NCBI RefSeq assembly: GCF_022808595.1
Contig: NZ_JAKUCN010000005.1
Coordinates: 124,001-188,000, forward strand
Reading direction: 5' to 3'
DNA: 64,000 nt
Source of the DNA: Microvirga solisilvae
GTDB lineage: Bacteria > Pseudomonadota > Alphaproteobacteria > Rhizobiales > Beijerinckiaceae
Under the pieces are notes generated by a model that saw only the letters and a program-made list of their open reading frames with translations, was not told the DNA's origin and did not search any database. The translations under genes and the position numbers were made by a program. Of this stretch, positions 8,775 to 16,722 are shown piece by piece (the first letter of the stretch is position 1; each line of letters starts with the position of its first letter).

Positions 8775-9326
8775 ATGGCTCAGGCTCAGACCACACAGGC
8801 TGGTACGGAAGCTCACGGCGGCGCCCACGCGGCGGATGCCACCTTCCCGCCCTTCGCGACGGAGACCTTCGCCGGTCAGCTCATCTGGCTCGCGATCACC
8901 TTCGTGCTGCTCTACACGCTTCTCTCGAAGCTCGTTCTGCCGCGCCTTTCCGGCATCATCGAGAACCGCCGTTCGCTCATCGCGAAGGATCTCGACGAGG
9001 CCGCCGCCATGAAGATCCGCGCGGAAGAGGCAGGCACCGCCTACGAGAAGGCCCTGACCGAGGCCAAGGGCCGCGCTCAGGCGCTCGCCCAGGAAACCCG
9101 CGCCAAGCTCGCCGCTGAGAGCGACGCCAAGCGCAAGAGCCTGGAAGCCGACCTCAACAAGCGTCTGGCCGAATCCGAGGCCACCATCGCTTCCAAGAAG
9201 ACGGAAGCCATGAGCCATGTCCGCGGCATCGCCGCCGAGACGGCCACGGCCATCGTCGAACGGATCACCGGCAAGGCCCCTGCCAAGCAGGCCGTCGAAG
9301 CCGCCCTCGATCAGACCAAGGCGTAA
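8775..9326 (+). CDS. atpF': F0F1 ATP synthase subunit b'
   Basis: A 183-residue stator subunit with one membrane helix (QLIWLAITFVLLYTLLSKLV, about residues 36-55), then a long charged helix that would form the peripheral stalk. Compared with the following b subunit it has a longer Ala/His-rich N-terminal extension, as in b' of photosynthetic and other alphaproteobacteria. A b/b' heterodimer is expected. b starts 10 bp downstream, consistent with co-translation. Confidence 0.93.
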   Translation: MAQAQTTQAGTEAHGGAHAADATFPPFATETFAGQLIWLAITFVLLYTLLSKLVLPRLSGIIENRRSLIAKDLDEAAAMKIRAEEAGTAYEKALTEAKGRAQALAQETRAKLAAESDAKRKSLEADLNKRLAESEATIASKKTEAMSHVRGIAAETATAIVERITGKAPAKQAVEAALDQTKA

Positions 9327-9336
9327 GGAGAGCCCC

Positions 9337-9831
9337 ATGTCCGCGCTTCTGGCCAATCCCACTTTCTGGGTCGCTGTCGCCCTCTTCATCTTCATCGGGC
9401 TGCTGTACTATTACGGCGTGCCCGGCAATGTCGGAAAGCAGCTCGATTCCCGCGGCAAGCGCATCGCCGACGAACTCGCCGAGGCCAAGCGCCTGCGTGA
9501 GGACGCCGAAAAGCTCCTGAAGGAATTCGAAGCCAAGCGCGCAGCCGCCGAGCGCGAAGCCGCCGAGATCGTCTCCAACGCCAAGGAAGAGGCCGAGCGC
9601 CTCGCCAGCGAAGCCCAGGAGAAGATGGCCGATTTCGTGAAGCGCCGCACCGCTTCCGCCGAGGCGAAGATCGCCCAGGCCGAAGCCCAGGCTTCCGCCG
9701 AGGTGCGCGCCGCCGCCGTCGATGCCGCCATCAAGGCCTCCGAAAGCGTCCTGCGCCAGGAGATCACCGGCAACGCCGCCTCCTCGCTGGTGAGCCAGGG
9801 TCTCAACGACGTGCGCGCGAAGCTGCAGTAA
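9337..9831 (+). CDS. atpF: F0F1 ATP synthase subunit b
   Basis: A 164-residue stator subunit. One N-terminal membrane helix (WVAVALFIFIGLLYYYGV) is followed by a continuous Ala/Glu/Lys-rich helix to the end. The ATG at 9337 is preceded by AAGGAG (9325-9330), which settles the start although the frame stays open upstream. It is the last gene of the F0 operon; a strong terminator follows. Confidence 0.94.
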   Translation: MSALLANPTFWVAVALFIFIGLLYYYGVPGNVGKQLDSRGKRIADELAEAKRLREDAEKLLKEFEAKRAAAEREAAEIVSNAKEEAERLASEAQEKMADFVKRRTASAEAKIAQAEAQASAEVRAAAVDAAIKASESVLRQEITGNAASSLVSQGLNDVRAKLQ

Positions 9832-9857
9832 GCAACGCGCATATCGACAATGATTTC

Positions 9858-9886
9858 AAAGGCCGCCCTTCAAAGGCGGCCTTTTT
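9858..9886 (+). terminator. Rho-independent terminator of the F0 operon
   Basis: A 10-bp stem AAAGGCCGCC / GGCGGCCTTT with a short loop, running into TTTTT. It lies 27 bp after the atpF stop and is the clearest terminator in the window. Confidence 0.9.
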
Positions 9887-9971
9887 CTTGTGCAGAACTA
9901 AACGAGGTACACAACAGCCGACAGGTGCGCCTATACAGTCAGACTTGGTGTAACTTTGTATTGGCGCAGAG

Positions 9972-10286
9972 ATGAATATTCGAACATCAGGATTGTGCGT
10001 GAGCCTGTCTCTCCTGCTGGCTGGATGTATGACGGCAGAAGAACAACAAAAGAATGTCCTGACGAGACTGGATAATCTATGCGCCAACCGTGTGGCACAG
10101 CCTGGTACAAAGGCCTACGAGGATTGCATGATCACGGGCTATATCACCATGCTCTGCTCCCGCCCGCCGAACGGCGACCCTTACTTCTACCACAACCAAA
10201 AAAGATGTCGGGACGAACTCCACACCTCGGCCCAGGAACAAATCCGGACTCGTAAACAGGAACAAACCCTCAAGCCGAAACAGTGA
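9972..10286 (+). CDS. Small predicted lipoprotein of unknown function
   Basis: A 104-residue protein with a lipoprotein signal: a short basic start, hydrophobic SLSLLLAGC, so lipidation at Cys19 is likely. The mature part contains four further Cys (in LCANRV, EDCMI, MLCSR and KRCRD), which suggests disulfides in the periplasm, and ends in a Lys/Gln-rich tail. I do not recognise the family. The local base composition (about 50% G+C by eye) is lower than in neighbouring genes, which may mean recent gain. No operon partner is evident. Confidence 0.65.
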   Translation: MNIRTSGLCVSLSLLLAGCMTAEEQQKNVLTRLDNLCANRVAQPGTKAYEDCMITGYITMLCSRPPNGDPYFYHNQKRCRDELHTSAQEQIRTRKQEQTLKPKQ

Positions 10287-10366
10287 TGTCAAAGCTGTTG
10301 AGAGTAGCGACAGTTCAGGTAAGCGAGAGGTCGGTTGCATTTGCGCCCCTTTGCTGAGACGAACCC

Positions 10367-11017
10367 ATGCTGCTGATTTTCGATTGCGACGGCGTTCTGG
10401 TGGATTCCGAGGTGCTTGCCTGCCAGGTCGATGCGGATGTCCTGAACGATCTCGGCCTGCCCTACACGGCCGACGACATCGCACGGCAATTCGTCGGCAA
10501 AAGCATGAAGGACATGATCGCCCGGATCGAGGCAGAGCATGGACGCGCTCTTCCCGACGATTTCGCGGAACGGATCAACAGCGTCCTCTTCGCGCGTTTT
10601 GAGACCGACCTGAAGCCGATTGCGGGCGTGCGCGACGCCATTCTCTCTCTCCCCCATCCGCGCTGCGTCGCGTCCTCCTCCGTGCCGGAGCGAATCGCTT
10701 TATCGCTGCGTGTGACGGGCCTTGCCGATCTTTTCGAAAACGTCTTCAGCGCCACCCAGGTCGCGCGCGGGAAGCCTGCGCCGGACCTGTTTCTTCTGGC
10801 TGCGCAGGAAATGGGGGCACGCCCACAAGATTGCCTGGTCATCGAGGATTCGCCCGCCGGCGTTCAAGCGGCGATTGCGGCGGGCATGCGCATGATCGGC
10901 TTTACTGGCGGCGGGCATTGCGGGCCTGATCATGCCGAGGTGTTGCGGCAGGCAGGCGCATCAATTGTCATCGAGCGAATGACGGATCTGCCCGCAATCG
11001 TACAGGCATTGGCATAA
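10367..11017 (+). CDS. HAD-superfamily phosphatase (CbbY/Gph-like)
   Basis: A 216-residue HAD hydrolase. Motif I FDCDGVLVDSE supplies the nucleophile Asp and the acid Asp. A helical cap follows, then motif II Ser in CVASSSVP, motif III Lys in ARGKPAPDLF, and motif IV IEDSPAGVQAA. This set fits the phosphoglycolate phosphatase / beta-phosphoglucomutase-like subgroup acting on small sugar phosphates. The substrate cannot be read from sequence. It is a single gene between a lipoprotein and a repeat, with no pathway context. Confidence 0.88.
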   Translation: MLLIFDCDGVLVDSEVLACQVDADVLNDLGLPYTADDIARQFVGKSMKDMIARIEAEHGRALPDDFAERINSVLFARFETDLKPIAGVRDAILSLPHPRCVASSSVPERIALSLRVTGLADLFENVFSATQVARGKPAPDLFLLAAQEMGARPQDCLVIEDSPAGVQAAIAAGMRMIGFTGGGHCGPDHAEVLRQAGASIVIERMTDLPAIVQALA

Positions 11018-11023
11018 TCACCA

Positions 11024-11128
11024 CGTCATCCCGGACGAAGCGCAGCGAAGATCCGGGATCGTTTTCAGAATAGAGCGCTATTCTCGTCCCGCGATCCCGG
11101 GTTCCGCTCTGCGGCCCCCGGGATGACG
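11024..11128. repeat. Intergenic inverted repeat, family 2, copy A
   Basis: It begins CGTCATCCCGGACGAAGCG and ends CCCGGGATGACG, so the termini are inverted. Internally GATCCGGGATCG and CGATCCCGGG repeat the theme. A related element is at 44953-45050. Repeats of this type recur between genes of Hyphomicrobiales and have no coding capacity. Confidence 0.85.
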
Positions 11129-11140
11129 AGTGCGATGTAA

Positions 11141-11173
11141 AAGAAAAATGCCCGGCACATGGCCGGGCATTTG
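11141..11173 (-). terminator. Rho-independent terminator of the glycine cleavage operon
   Basis: Read on the minus strand, AAATGCCCGGC pairs with GCCGGGCATTT around a short CATGT-like loop, and the stem runs into TTTTTCTTTT. It lies 16 bp beyond the gcvPB stop, as expected for the end of that operon. Confidence 0.85.
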
Positions 11174-11188
11174 CGTTTTCAGAGAACC

Positions 11189-12769
11189 TTACTCCGCGGC
11201 TTCCGCCACCGGGCCCGGCTTCGTCCACTTGAGCACCGGATTACGCGCGGCGCGGGTCTCGTCGAGACGGCGGCGCGGGGCGTGGTAGGGAGCGCCGGTG
11301 AAGCGTTCCGTGTCGCCGTTCTTCGCGGCCATGGCGAGATCGCGCAAAGCCGCGATGAAGAGATCGAGGGACGACTTCGATTCCGATTCCGTCGGCTCGA
11401 TCAGCATCGCGCCATGCACCACCAGCGGGAAGTACATGGTCATCGGGTGATAACCCTCGTCGATCATGGCCTTGGCCACGTCGAGCGTGGTCACGCCCGT
11501 GTCCTTCAGCCATGCATCGTCGAACAGCACTTCGTGCATGCACGGCTTGTCCCCGAAGGGCAGCGACATGAGGTCGGAGAGACCGGCACGGATGTAGTTG
11601 GCATTGAGCACGGCGTCCTCGGAGGCCTGCTTCATGCCGTCCGAACCATGCGAGAGCATGTAGGACAGAGCGCGCACATACATGCCCATCTGGCCGTGGA
11701 ACGCAGTCATGCGGCCGAACGGGGCGGCAGGGCCGCCAGCCTGATTGGTTTGCTCAACCAATTCGAAGCCGCCATCCTTCATTCGCACGAACGGAACCGG
11801 CGCGTAAGGCGCAAGGCGCTCGGAGAGCACCACCGGGCCGGAGCCCGGGCCGCCACCGCCGTGAGGCGTGGAGAAGGTCTTGTGCAGGTTGATGTGCATG
11901 GCGTCGACGCCGAGATCGCCCGGCTTCGCCTTGCCGACGATGGCGTTGAAGTTCGCGCCGTCGCAATAGAAGTAGCCGCCCGCATCATGGATCGCCTTGG
12001 CAATCTCGACCACTTGCGGCTCGAAGAGACCGCAGGTGTTGGGGTTCGTGAGCATGATCGCGGCCACATCCGGACCGAGACGCTCCTTCACGTCTTCCAC
12101 ATGCACCCAACCGTCCTCGCGGGCCGGAACGGGCTTCACGACGAAGCCGATGAGAGCGGCGGTGGCCGGGTTCGTGCCATGCGCGGAATCGGGCACCAGC
12201 ACCACGTTGCGGGTCTTGCCCTCGCCGCGCGCTTCGATGGCGGCCTTGATCGCCATCATGCCGCAGAGCTCGCCATGCGCGCCGGCCTTCGGCGACAATG
12301 AGACCGCCTTCGTGCCGGTGAGCGTCATGAGGTAATGCGCGAGCTCGTTCATCAGCTCGAGCGCGCCCTGCACAGTGGAAACCGGCTGGAGCGGATGCAC
12401 GTCCGAGAAGCCCGGCAGGCGCGCCATGCGCTCGTTGAGGCGCGCATTGTGCTTCATCGTGCAGGAACCGAGCGGGAAGAGGCCCGTGTCGATGCCGTAG
12501 TTCTGTTGAGACAGGCGCACGAAGTGGCGCATGGTCTCGGGCTCGGAGAGACCAGGAAGGCCGATGGCCTCCTTGCGCTCCAGGCCGCCGAGGCGCGGCG
12601 TGAAAGCCTCCGGCTCGTCGATATCGACGCCGGTCGTGTTATAGCGGCCGATCTCGAAGAGCAGCGGCTCGATCTGCGCCAGCGCCTTATTGCCGGTGAA
12701 GGTCGGATGCGCGTTGGTGGCGCCGGCCTGACCGGCGGAAGAGGGACGTCCCTGGCGGTTCAACATCAC
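11189..12769 (-). CDS. gcvPB: Glycine dehydrogenase (decarboxylating), subunit 2
   Basis: A 526-residue C-terminal half of the P-protein. The PLP lysine lies in [16 protein letters not shown], with the glycine-rich loop after it. Together with GcvPA it decarboxylates glycine and passes the aminomethyl group to lipoyl-GcvH. Its ATG overlaps the gcvPA stop (ATGA), so the halves are coupled. Many proteobacteria have one fused polypeptide of about 950 residues; here the two-gene form is clear. It is the last gene of the riboswitch-controlled operon. Confidence 0.96.
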   Translation of the reverse strand: MMLNRQGRPSSAGQAGATNAHPTFTGNKALAQIEPLLFEIGRYNTTGVDIDEPEAFTPRLGGLERKEAIGLPGLSEPETMRHFVRLSQQNYGIDTGLFPLGSCTMKHNARLNERMARLPGFSDVHPLQPVSTVQGALELMNELAHYLMTLTGTKAVSLSPKAGAHGELCGMMAIKAAIEARGEGKTRNVVLVPDSAHGTNPATAALIGFVVKPVPAREDGWVHVEDVKERLGPDVAAIMLTNPNTCGLFEPQVVEIAKAIHDAGGYFYCDGANFNAIVGKAKPGDLGVDAMHINLHKTFSTPHGGGGPGSGPVVLSERLAPYAPVPFVRMKDGGFELVEQTNQAGGPAAPFGRMTAFHGQMGMYVRALSYMLSHGSDGMKQASEDAVLNANYIRAGLSDLMSLPFGDKPCMHEVLFDDAWLKDTGVTTLDVAKAMIDEGYHPMTMYFPLVVHGAMLIEPTESESKSSLDLFIAALRDLAMAAKNGDTERFTGAPYHAPRRRLDETRAARNPVLKWTKPGPVAEAAE

Positions 12770-14106
12770 AGAACCTCCTTCAAGGCGGCGACAAGGGCCG
12801 CGCGATCATCATCGGTGTTCACTTCGGTGGAAGCCACGAGCAGCAGATTATCGAGGCCAGCACCCGGCAGCAGGCGCGACACGGGCACACCCGCGAGCAC
12901 GCCCTTCTTGGCGAGCGCTTCAACCACTTCAGCCGCAGGCTTTGCGAGCTTCACGGTGAATTCATTAAAGAAGGTCTTGTTGAGAACCTCGACGCCCTTC
13001 ACGCCAGCCAGTTGATCGGCCAGCTTGATCGCATTCGCATGGTTCACGCGGGCAAGACGGGTGAGACCCGTTTCGCCGAGCAGCGTCATGTGAATGGTAA
13101 ACGCCAGCGCGCAGAGGCCCGAGTTCGTGCAGATGTTCGAGGTCGCCTTGTCGCGGCGGATATGCTGCTCGCGCGTGGAGAGCGTCAGCACGAAGCCGCG
13201 ATTGCCGTCCGCATCCACCGTCTCGCCGCAGAGGCGGCCCGGCATCTGGCGGATATACTTCGATTGCGTGGCAAAGAGGCCCACATAAGGCCCGCCGAAG
13301 TTCAGCGCGTTGCCGATGGACTGGCCTTCGCCCACCACGATGTCGGCGCCCTGGCTGCCGGGAGAAGCGACGAGGCCAAGCGACACGACTTCCGTGAACA
13401 CGGCAATCAGCAGCGCACCATGCTTGTGCGCCTTCTCGGCAATCGGCTTCAGGTCGCGCACATTGCCGAACACATCCGGCGACTGCACGACGACGCAGGA
13501 CGTGGTGTCGTCGATCTGCGAGAGGATATCTTCCGAGCCCGCCACATCCGGCTTCATGGTGACGACCTGGTCGCTCGCCATGTCGGAGAGCGTGCGTACC
13601 ACTTCGGCGTAATGCGGATGCAGGCCGCCGGAGAGCACGGCCTTGCGGCGCTTGGTGACCCGGTGCGCCATGAGCACCGCTTCGCCCGTGCCGGTGGAGC
13701 CGTCATACATGGAGGCGTTCGCCACTTCCATGCCGGTGAGGGCTGCCACTTGGGTCTGGAACTCGAAGAGATATTGCAGCGTACCTTGAGCGATCTCGGG
13801 CTGATACGGCGTGTAGCTCGTCAGGAACTCGGAACGCTGGATCAGGTGATCTACGGTCGCCGGCACATGGTGCTTGTAAGCGCCCGCGCCCACGAAGAAC
13901 GGCACGGAGGATGCAGGCACGTTCTTGGACGACATGCGGGAGAGGATGCGCTCCACCTCCAGCTCGCCCTTGCGGCGCGGCAGATCGACCGGTGCTTTCA
14001 GAAGCAGGTTCTTTGGCACGTCGGCGAACAACTCGTCGACATTCTTGACGCCGATCCGCGCGAGCATCTCGCTGCGATCGGTGTCGGAAAGAGGCAAATA
14101 ACGCAT
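12766..14106 (-). CDS. gcvPA: Glycine dehydrogenase (decarboxylating), subunit 1
   Basis: The 446-residue N-terminal half of the P-protein. The start [19 protein letters not shown] and the [14 protein letters not shown] segment are typical of the GcvPA family. It lacks the PLP lysine, which is on GcvPB; the active enzyme is a heterotetramer. It follows the osmC-like gene by 21 bp and overlaps gcvPB by 4 bp. Expression should follow the glycine riboswitch upstream of gcvT. Confidence 0.96.
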   Translation of the reverse strand: MRYLPLSDTDRSEMLARIGVKNVDELFADVPKNLLLKAPVDLPRRKGELEVERILSRMSSKNVPASSVPFFVGAGAYKHHVPATVDHLIQRSEFLTSYTPYQPEIAQGTLQYLFEFQTQVAALTGMEVANASMYDGSTGTGEAVLMAHRVTKRRKAVLSGGLHPHYAEVVRTLSDMASDQVVTMKPDVAGSEDILSQIDDTTSCVVVQSPDVFGNVRDLKPIAEKAHKHGALLIAVFTEVVSLGLVASPGSQGADIVVGEGQSIGNALNFGGPYVGLFATQSKYIRQMPGRLCGETVDADGNRGFVLTLSTREQHIRRDKATSNICTNSGLCALAFTIHMTLLGETGLTRLARVNHANAIKLADQLAGVKGVEVLNKTFFNEFTVKLAKPAAEVVEALAKKGVLAGVPVSRLLPGAGLDNLLLVASTEVNTDDDRAALVAALKEVL

Positions 14107-14127
14107 CGGTTGAAAACCTTGGTTTCG

Positions 14128-14604
14128 TTAGTGCGAGGGAATGCCCTTCACCACGATCTCCGTAAGCACGGAATTCGCGATGAAGCATTCCTTGTGAGCG
14201 AGGTGGTGCATGTCGGCGATCTGCTCGGGCGTCGGAATCTTCTCGCCCGAGAACTCAATCACCGGGTCGAGCGTGATCTTGGAGACGAAGAGCTTGCCCT
14301 TCTCGTTCGGCGTCATGACGCCGAGGGCCTTGTCCGTGTAGGAATCGACCACGAAGCGCTTCTTGGCGGCGATACTGAGAAAAGTGAGCATGTGGCAGCT
14401 CGACGCCGATGCCACGAATGCTTCCTCGGGATCGACCGCATCTTCGCGGGAGAGCGGCAGCGGCACCACCGAAGGCGATGCCGATCCCATGAACTCGATG
14501 CCGCCGTCGAACGACCAGCGATGGCCACGGCTGTACTTGTTGTCGGAGAAGGCCTCGCCCTCCCCGCGCGTCCAAACCACCGTAGCCCTGTATTCGTGCG
14601 ACAT
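14128..14604 (-). CDS. OsmC/Ohr-family protein inside the gcv operon
   Basis: A 158-residue OsmC-like protein: SPEEAF-like segment VDPEEAFVASASSCHMLTFL holds the first conserved Cys, and HKECFIANSVL holds the second. OsmC proteins are thiol peroxidases for organic hydroperoxides, though several relatives have no known activity. It lies between gcvH and gcvPA on the same strand, so it is probably made together with the glycine cleavage enzymes. Why is unknown; protection of the lipoyl or thiol chemistry is only a guess. Confidence 0.88.
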   Translation of the reverse strand: MSHEYRATVVWTRGEGEAFSDNKYSRGHRWSFDGGIEFMGSASPSVVPLPLSREDAVDPEEAFVASASSCHMLTFLSIAAKKRFVVDSYTDKALGVMTPNEKGKLFVSKITLDPVIEFSGEKIPTPEQIADMHHLAHKECFIANSVLTEIVVKGIPSH

Positions 14605-14634
14605 CGCCTTACCTGACTTTTATTCTCTACCGAG

Positions 14635-14740
14635 CCTCACCCTGAGGAGGACCTTCAGGTCCGTTTCGAAGGGCGAGGCGTCTCCAGTGATCTCTGGACC
14701 CTCCTTCGAGACGCCGCTACGCGGCTTCTCAGGATGAGGG
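14635..14740. repeat. Intergenic inverted repeat, family 3, copy A
   Basis: It begins CCTCACCCTGAGGAGG and ends TTCTCAGGATGAGGG. The middle has TTCGAAGGGCGAGGCG, TCCAGTGATCTCTGGA and CTCCTTCGAGACGCCG, all arranged as inverted pairs. A second copy is at 29521-29629. This copy sits within the glycine cleavage operon, between gcvH and the osmC-like gene, so it would be transcribed and could affect the ratio of H- to P-protein message. Confidence 0.87.
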
Positions 14741-14763
14741 CAGAGTTCGTTGAGCGCCCTCGA

Positions 14764-15138
14764 TTACGAGATCGACTTCACGAAAGTCTGGTACTGCTCT
14801 TCGGTCATGAGACCATCGAGCTCGCTCGGATTCGTGAGGCGCAGCTTCAGGAACCAGCCGCGACCGGCGGGATCTTCGTTGACGGTACCGGGAGCAGCTT
14901 CGAGATCGCTGTTGACCTCGACGACTTCGCCGGAGACCGGAGCGTAGACTTCGCTTGCAGCCTTCACGCTCTCGACAACGGCGGCTTCATCGCCCTTCGA
15001 GAGGTTCTTGCCGACGCTCGGCAGCTCCACGAAAACGACGTCGCCGAGCTGGCCCTGGGCGTAATCGGAAATGCCGACGATGCCGGCATCGCCTTCAACG
15101 CGGATATATTCGTGATCCTTGGTGTAACGCGTGGTCAT
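14764..15138 (-). CDS. gcvH: Glycine cleavage system H protein
   Basis: A 124-residue lipoyl carrier. The lipoylated lysine is in VVESVKAASEVYAPVSGEV. The start MTTRYTKDHEYIRVEGD is typical. It shuttles the aminomethyl group from the P-protein to the T-protein and is reoxidised by the L-protein. It lies 18 bp downstream of gcvT. A repeat separates it from the rest of the operon. Confidence 0.97.
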   Translation of the reverse strand: MTTRYTKDHEYIRVEGDAGIVGISDYAQGQLGDVVFVELPSVGKNLSKGDEAAVVESVKAASEVYAPVSGEVVEVNSDLEAAPGTVNEDPAGRGWFLKLRLTNPSELDGLMTEEQYQTFVKSIS

Positions 15139-15156
15139 TATTGTTCTCCCCTGGGA

Positions 15157-16305
15157 TTAACGCTTGTAGCGATGCGGTGCGAAAGGCATCGCCGCGACCT
15201 TTGCAGGCAGCGGCTTGCCGCGAACGATGAGATGAAGATCGGTGCCGATAGCGGATGCGTCCTTCGACACATAACCCATGGCGACCGGGGCATTGACGGT
15301 GGGGCCGAAGCCGCCGGAGGTGACGATGCCGACCTCGCGCCCGTCGGGCATGGTGATCACGGTGCCTTCGCGAGCAGGCGCGCGGCCTTCCGGCTGAATG
15401 CCGACGCGCACGCGGGCAGCACCTTCCTTGATCTCGCGCTGGACGCGCGCGGCGCCCGGAAAACCACCCTCCTCGCGGCGGCGCTTCTGGATCGACCAGA
15501 TGAGGCCTGCCTCGATGGGCGAAGTCGTTGTGTCGATGTCATGACCGTAGAGGCACAGGCCCGCTTCGAGACGAAGCGAGTCGCGCGCGCCGAGGCCAAT
15601 GGCCTTCACTTCCGGATTCTCGAGAAGCTTGTTCCAGAGCTTGGCGGCATCTTCCGCCTTGCAGGAAATCTCGTAGCCGTCTTCGCCGGTGTAGCCGGAG
15701 CGGGAGACGTGGCACCACATGCCGTCGATCTGCACATCGGCCGACATCATGAAGGGAAGAGTGGCAGTCTCGGGCGCGAGTTTCGCGAGAACGCCTTCGG
15801 CAGACGGGCCCTGCAGCGCCATGAGCGCGAGGCCGTCCTTGCGGTTGAGCGTAACGCCCTTCGGCAGGCGCGCCTGGATATGCGCGTAATCCTGCTCCTT
15901 CATGGAAGCGTTGACAACGAGATAGAGCCAGCCTTCGTGACCGGGCGCGCCGACACGGGTGACCATCAAGTCGTCGAGAATGCCGCCATTCTCATCGAGG
16001 AGCTGCGAATAGCGCTGCTGGTTCGGCTTGAGGTTCAGCACATCTGCCGGGATCAGCGCCTCGAAGGCCTTGGCGGCGGTCTCGTGGTTCTTGTCCTCGG
16101 CCACGAGGAAAGCCTGGCCCATATGCGAAACGTCGAACAGGCCCGCATGCTCGCGGGTCCAGTTGTGCTCGGTCATGATGCCGGTGGGGTATTGCACCGG
16201 CATGTCGTAGCCGGCAAACGGCACCATGCGGGCGCCGAGCGCCACATGCTCGGCATGAAGCGGCGTTTTCAGAAGCGGCTGATCGCTGTTCGCAGGCCCG
16301 GCCAT
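15157..16305 (-). CDS. gcvT: Aminomethyltransferase (glycine cleavage T protein)
   Basis: A 382-residue T-protein that moves the one-carbon unit from lipoyl-GcvH to tetrahydrofolate, releasing ammonia. Recognisable segments are PLHAEHVALGARMVPFAGYDMPVQ (start of the folate domain, cited in part), DVSHMGQ, and GYTGEDGYEI, with the Asp that contacts folate in the QRYSQLLDENGGILDD region. It is the first gene of the operon, 52 bp behind a glycine riboswitch. No lpd or gcvA/gcvR-like regulator is nearby. Confidence 0.97.
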   Translation of the reverse strand: MAGPANSDQPLLKTPLHAEHVALGARMVPFAGYDMPVQYPTGIMTEHNWTREHAGLFDVSHMGQAFLVAEDKNHETAAKAFEALIPADVLNLKPNQQRYSQLLDENGGILDDLMVTRVGAPGHEGWLYLVVNASMKEQDYAHIQARLPKGVTLNRKDGLALMALQGPSAEGVLAKLAPETATLPFMMSADVQIDGMWCHVSRSGYTGEDGYEISCKAEDAAKLWNKLLENPEVKAIGLGARDSLRLEAGLCLYGHDIDTTTSPIEAGLIWSIQKRRREEGGFPGAARVQREIKEGAARVRVGIQPEGRAPAREGTVITMPDGREVGIVTSGGFGPTVNAPVAMGYVSKDASAIGTDLHLIVRGKPLPAKVAAMPFAPHRYKR

Positions 16306-16357
16306 CGTGTTCCCTCAAAGGTGCGCGTTTCATCGAGCCTTGCGGCCCGTTGTTCTG

Positions 16358-16548
16358 CGCCCCCTCTGTCACGAGACCTGAGAGATTTCCCCGATGCATT
16401 CGCAACAGGTTACGCCCGTCGGTGGGCGACGCTTGAAACGTCGCCGCTTTCCAGAGTGCCAGCTCCCGCGCGGTCCTTTGGCCTGAGCGTTTCCGGGGCG
16501 GTTGCGCCTTCGGCGCCGGGCGTTAAGCCCGGTCTCTTCCGCGGGGAT
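16358..16548 (-). ncRNA. Tandem glycine riboswitch (gcvT element)
   Basis: Read on the minus strand, the leader has both aptamers. The first contains CGCGGAAGAGACCGGG, GCGCCGAAGGCGCAACCGCC and CCGGAAACGCTCAGGC followed by AAAGGACCGCG. The second contains CACTCTGGAAAGCGG, a CACCGACGGGCGTAA segment, and GGGGAAATCTCTCAGG with GACAGAGGGGG. These match the conserved core of the glycine riboswitch. It ends about 52 bp before gcvT, and no strong terminator stem is obvious in that linker. A TTGACA on the minus strand at 16588-16593 may be the -35 box, but the -10 is poor. The rest of the gap to 16722 holds no gene. Confidence 0.93.
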
Positions 16549-16722
16549 CATCGGCTGCTTTTAAGCTCTGAAGAGGAAATGCTGTCCTGTCAACAAAGCA
16601 GGGTGCCGCAATCCTCATCTCCCCCGCCTCATTTGACGGCAGCGCTTCGAACCTCCATGTTAGGCCATCATCCACAGAAGGGGGAAAGCGCGGCCTGATC
16701 CGGTCGGCAGCTCCTGACATCG

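Noticed and set aside
13012-14616. A 534-codon plus-strand frame over gcvPA and the osmC-like gene.
   Set aside because: His/Arg-rich antisense translation that crosses two real genes.
14734-16698. A 654-codon open frame on the plus strand across gcvT and gcvH.
   Set aside because: It is antisense to well-conserved genes and spans the riboswitch. It results from the high G+C third positions of the real genes.
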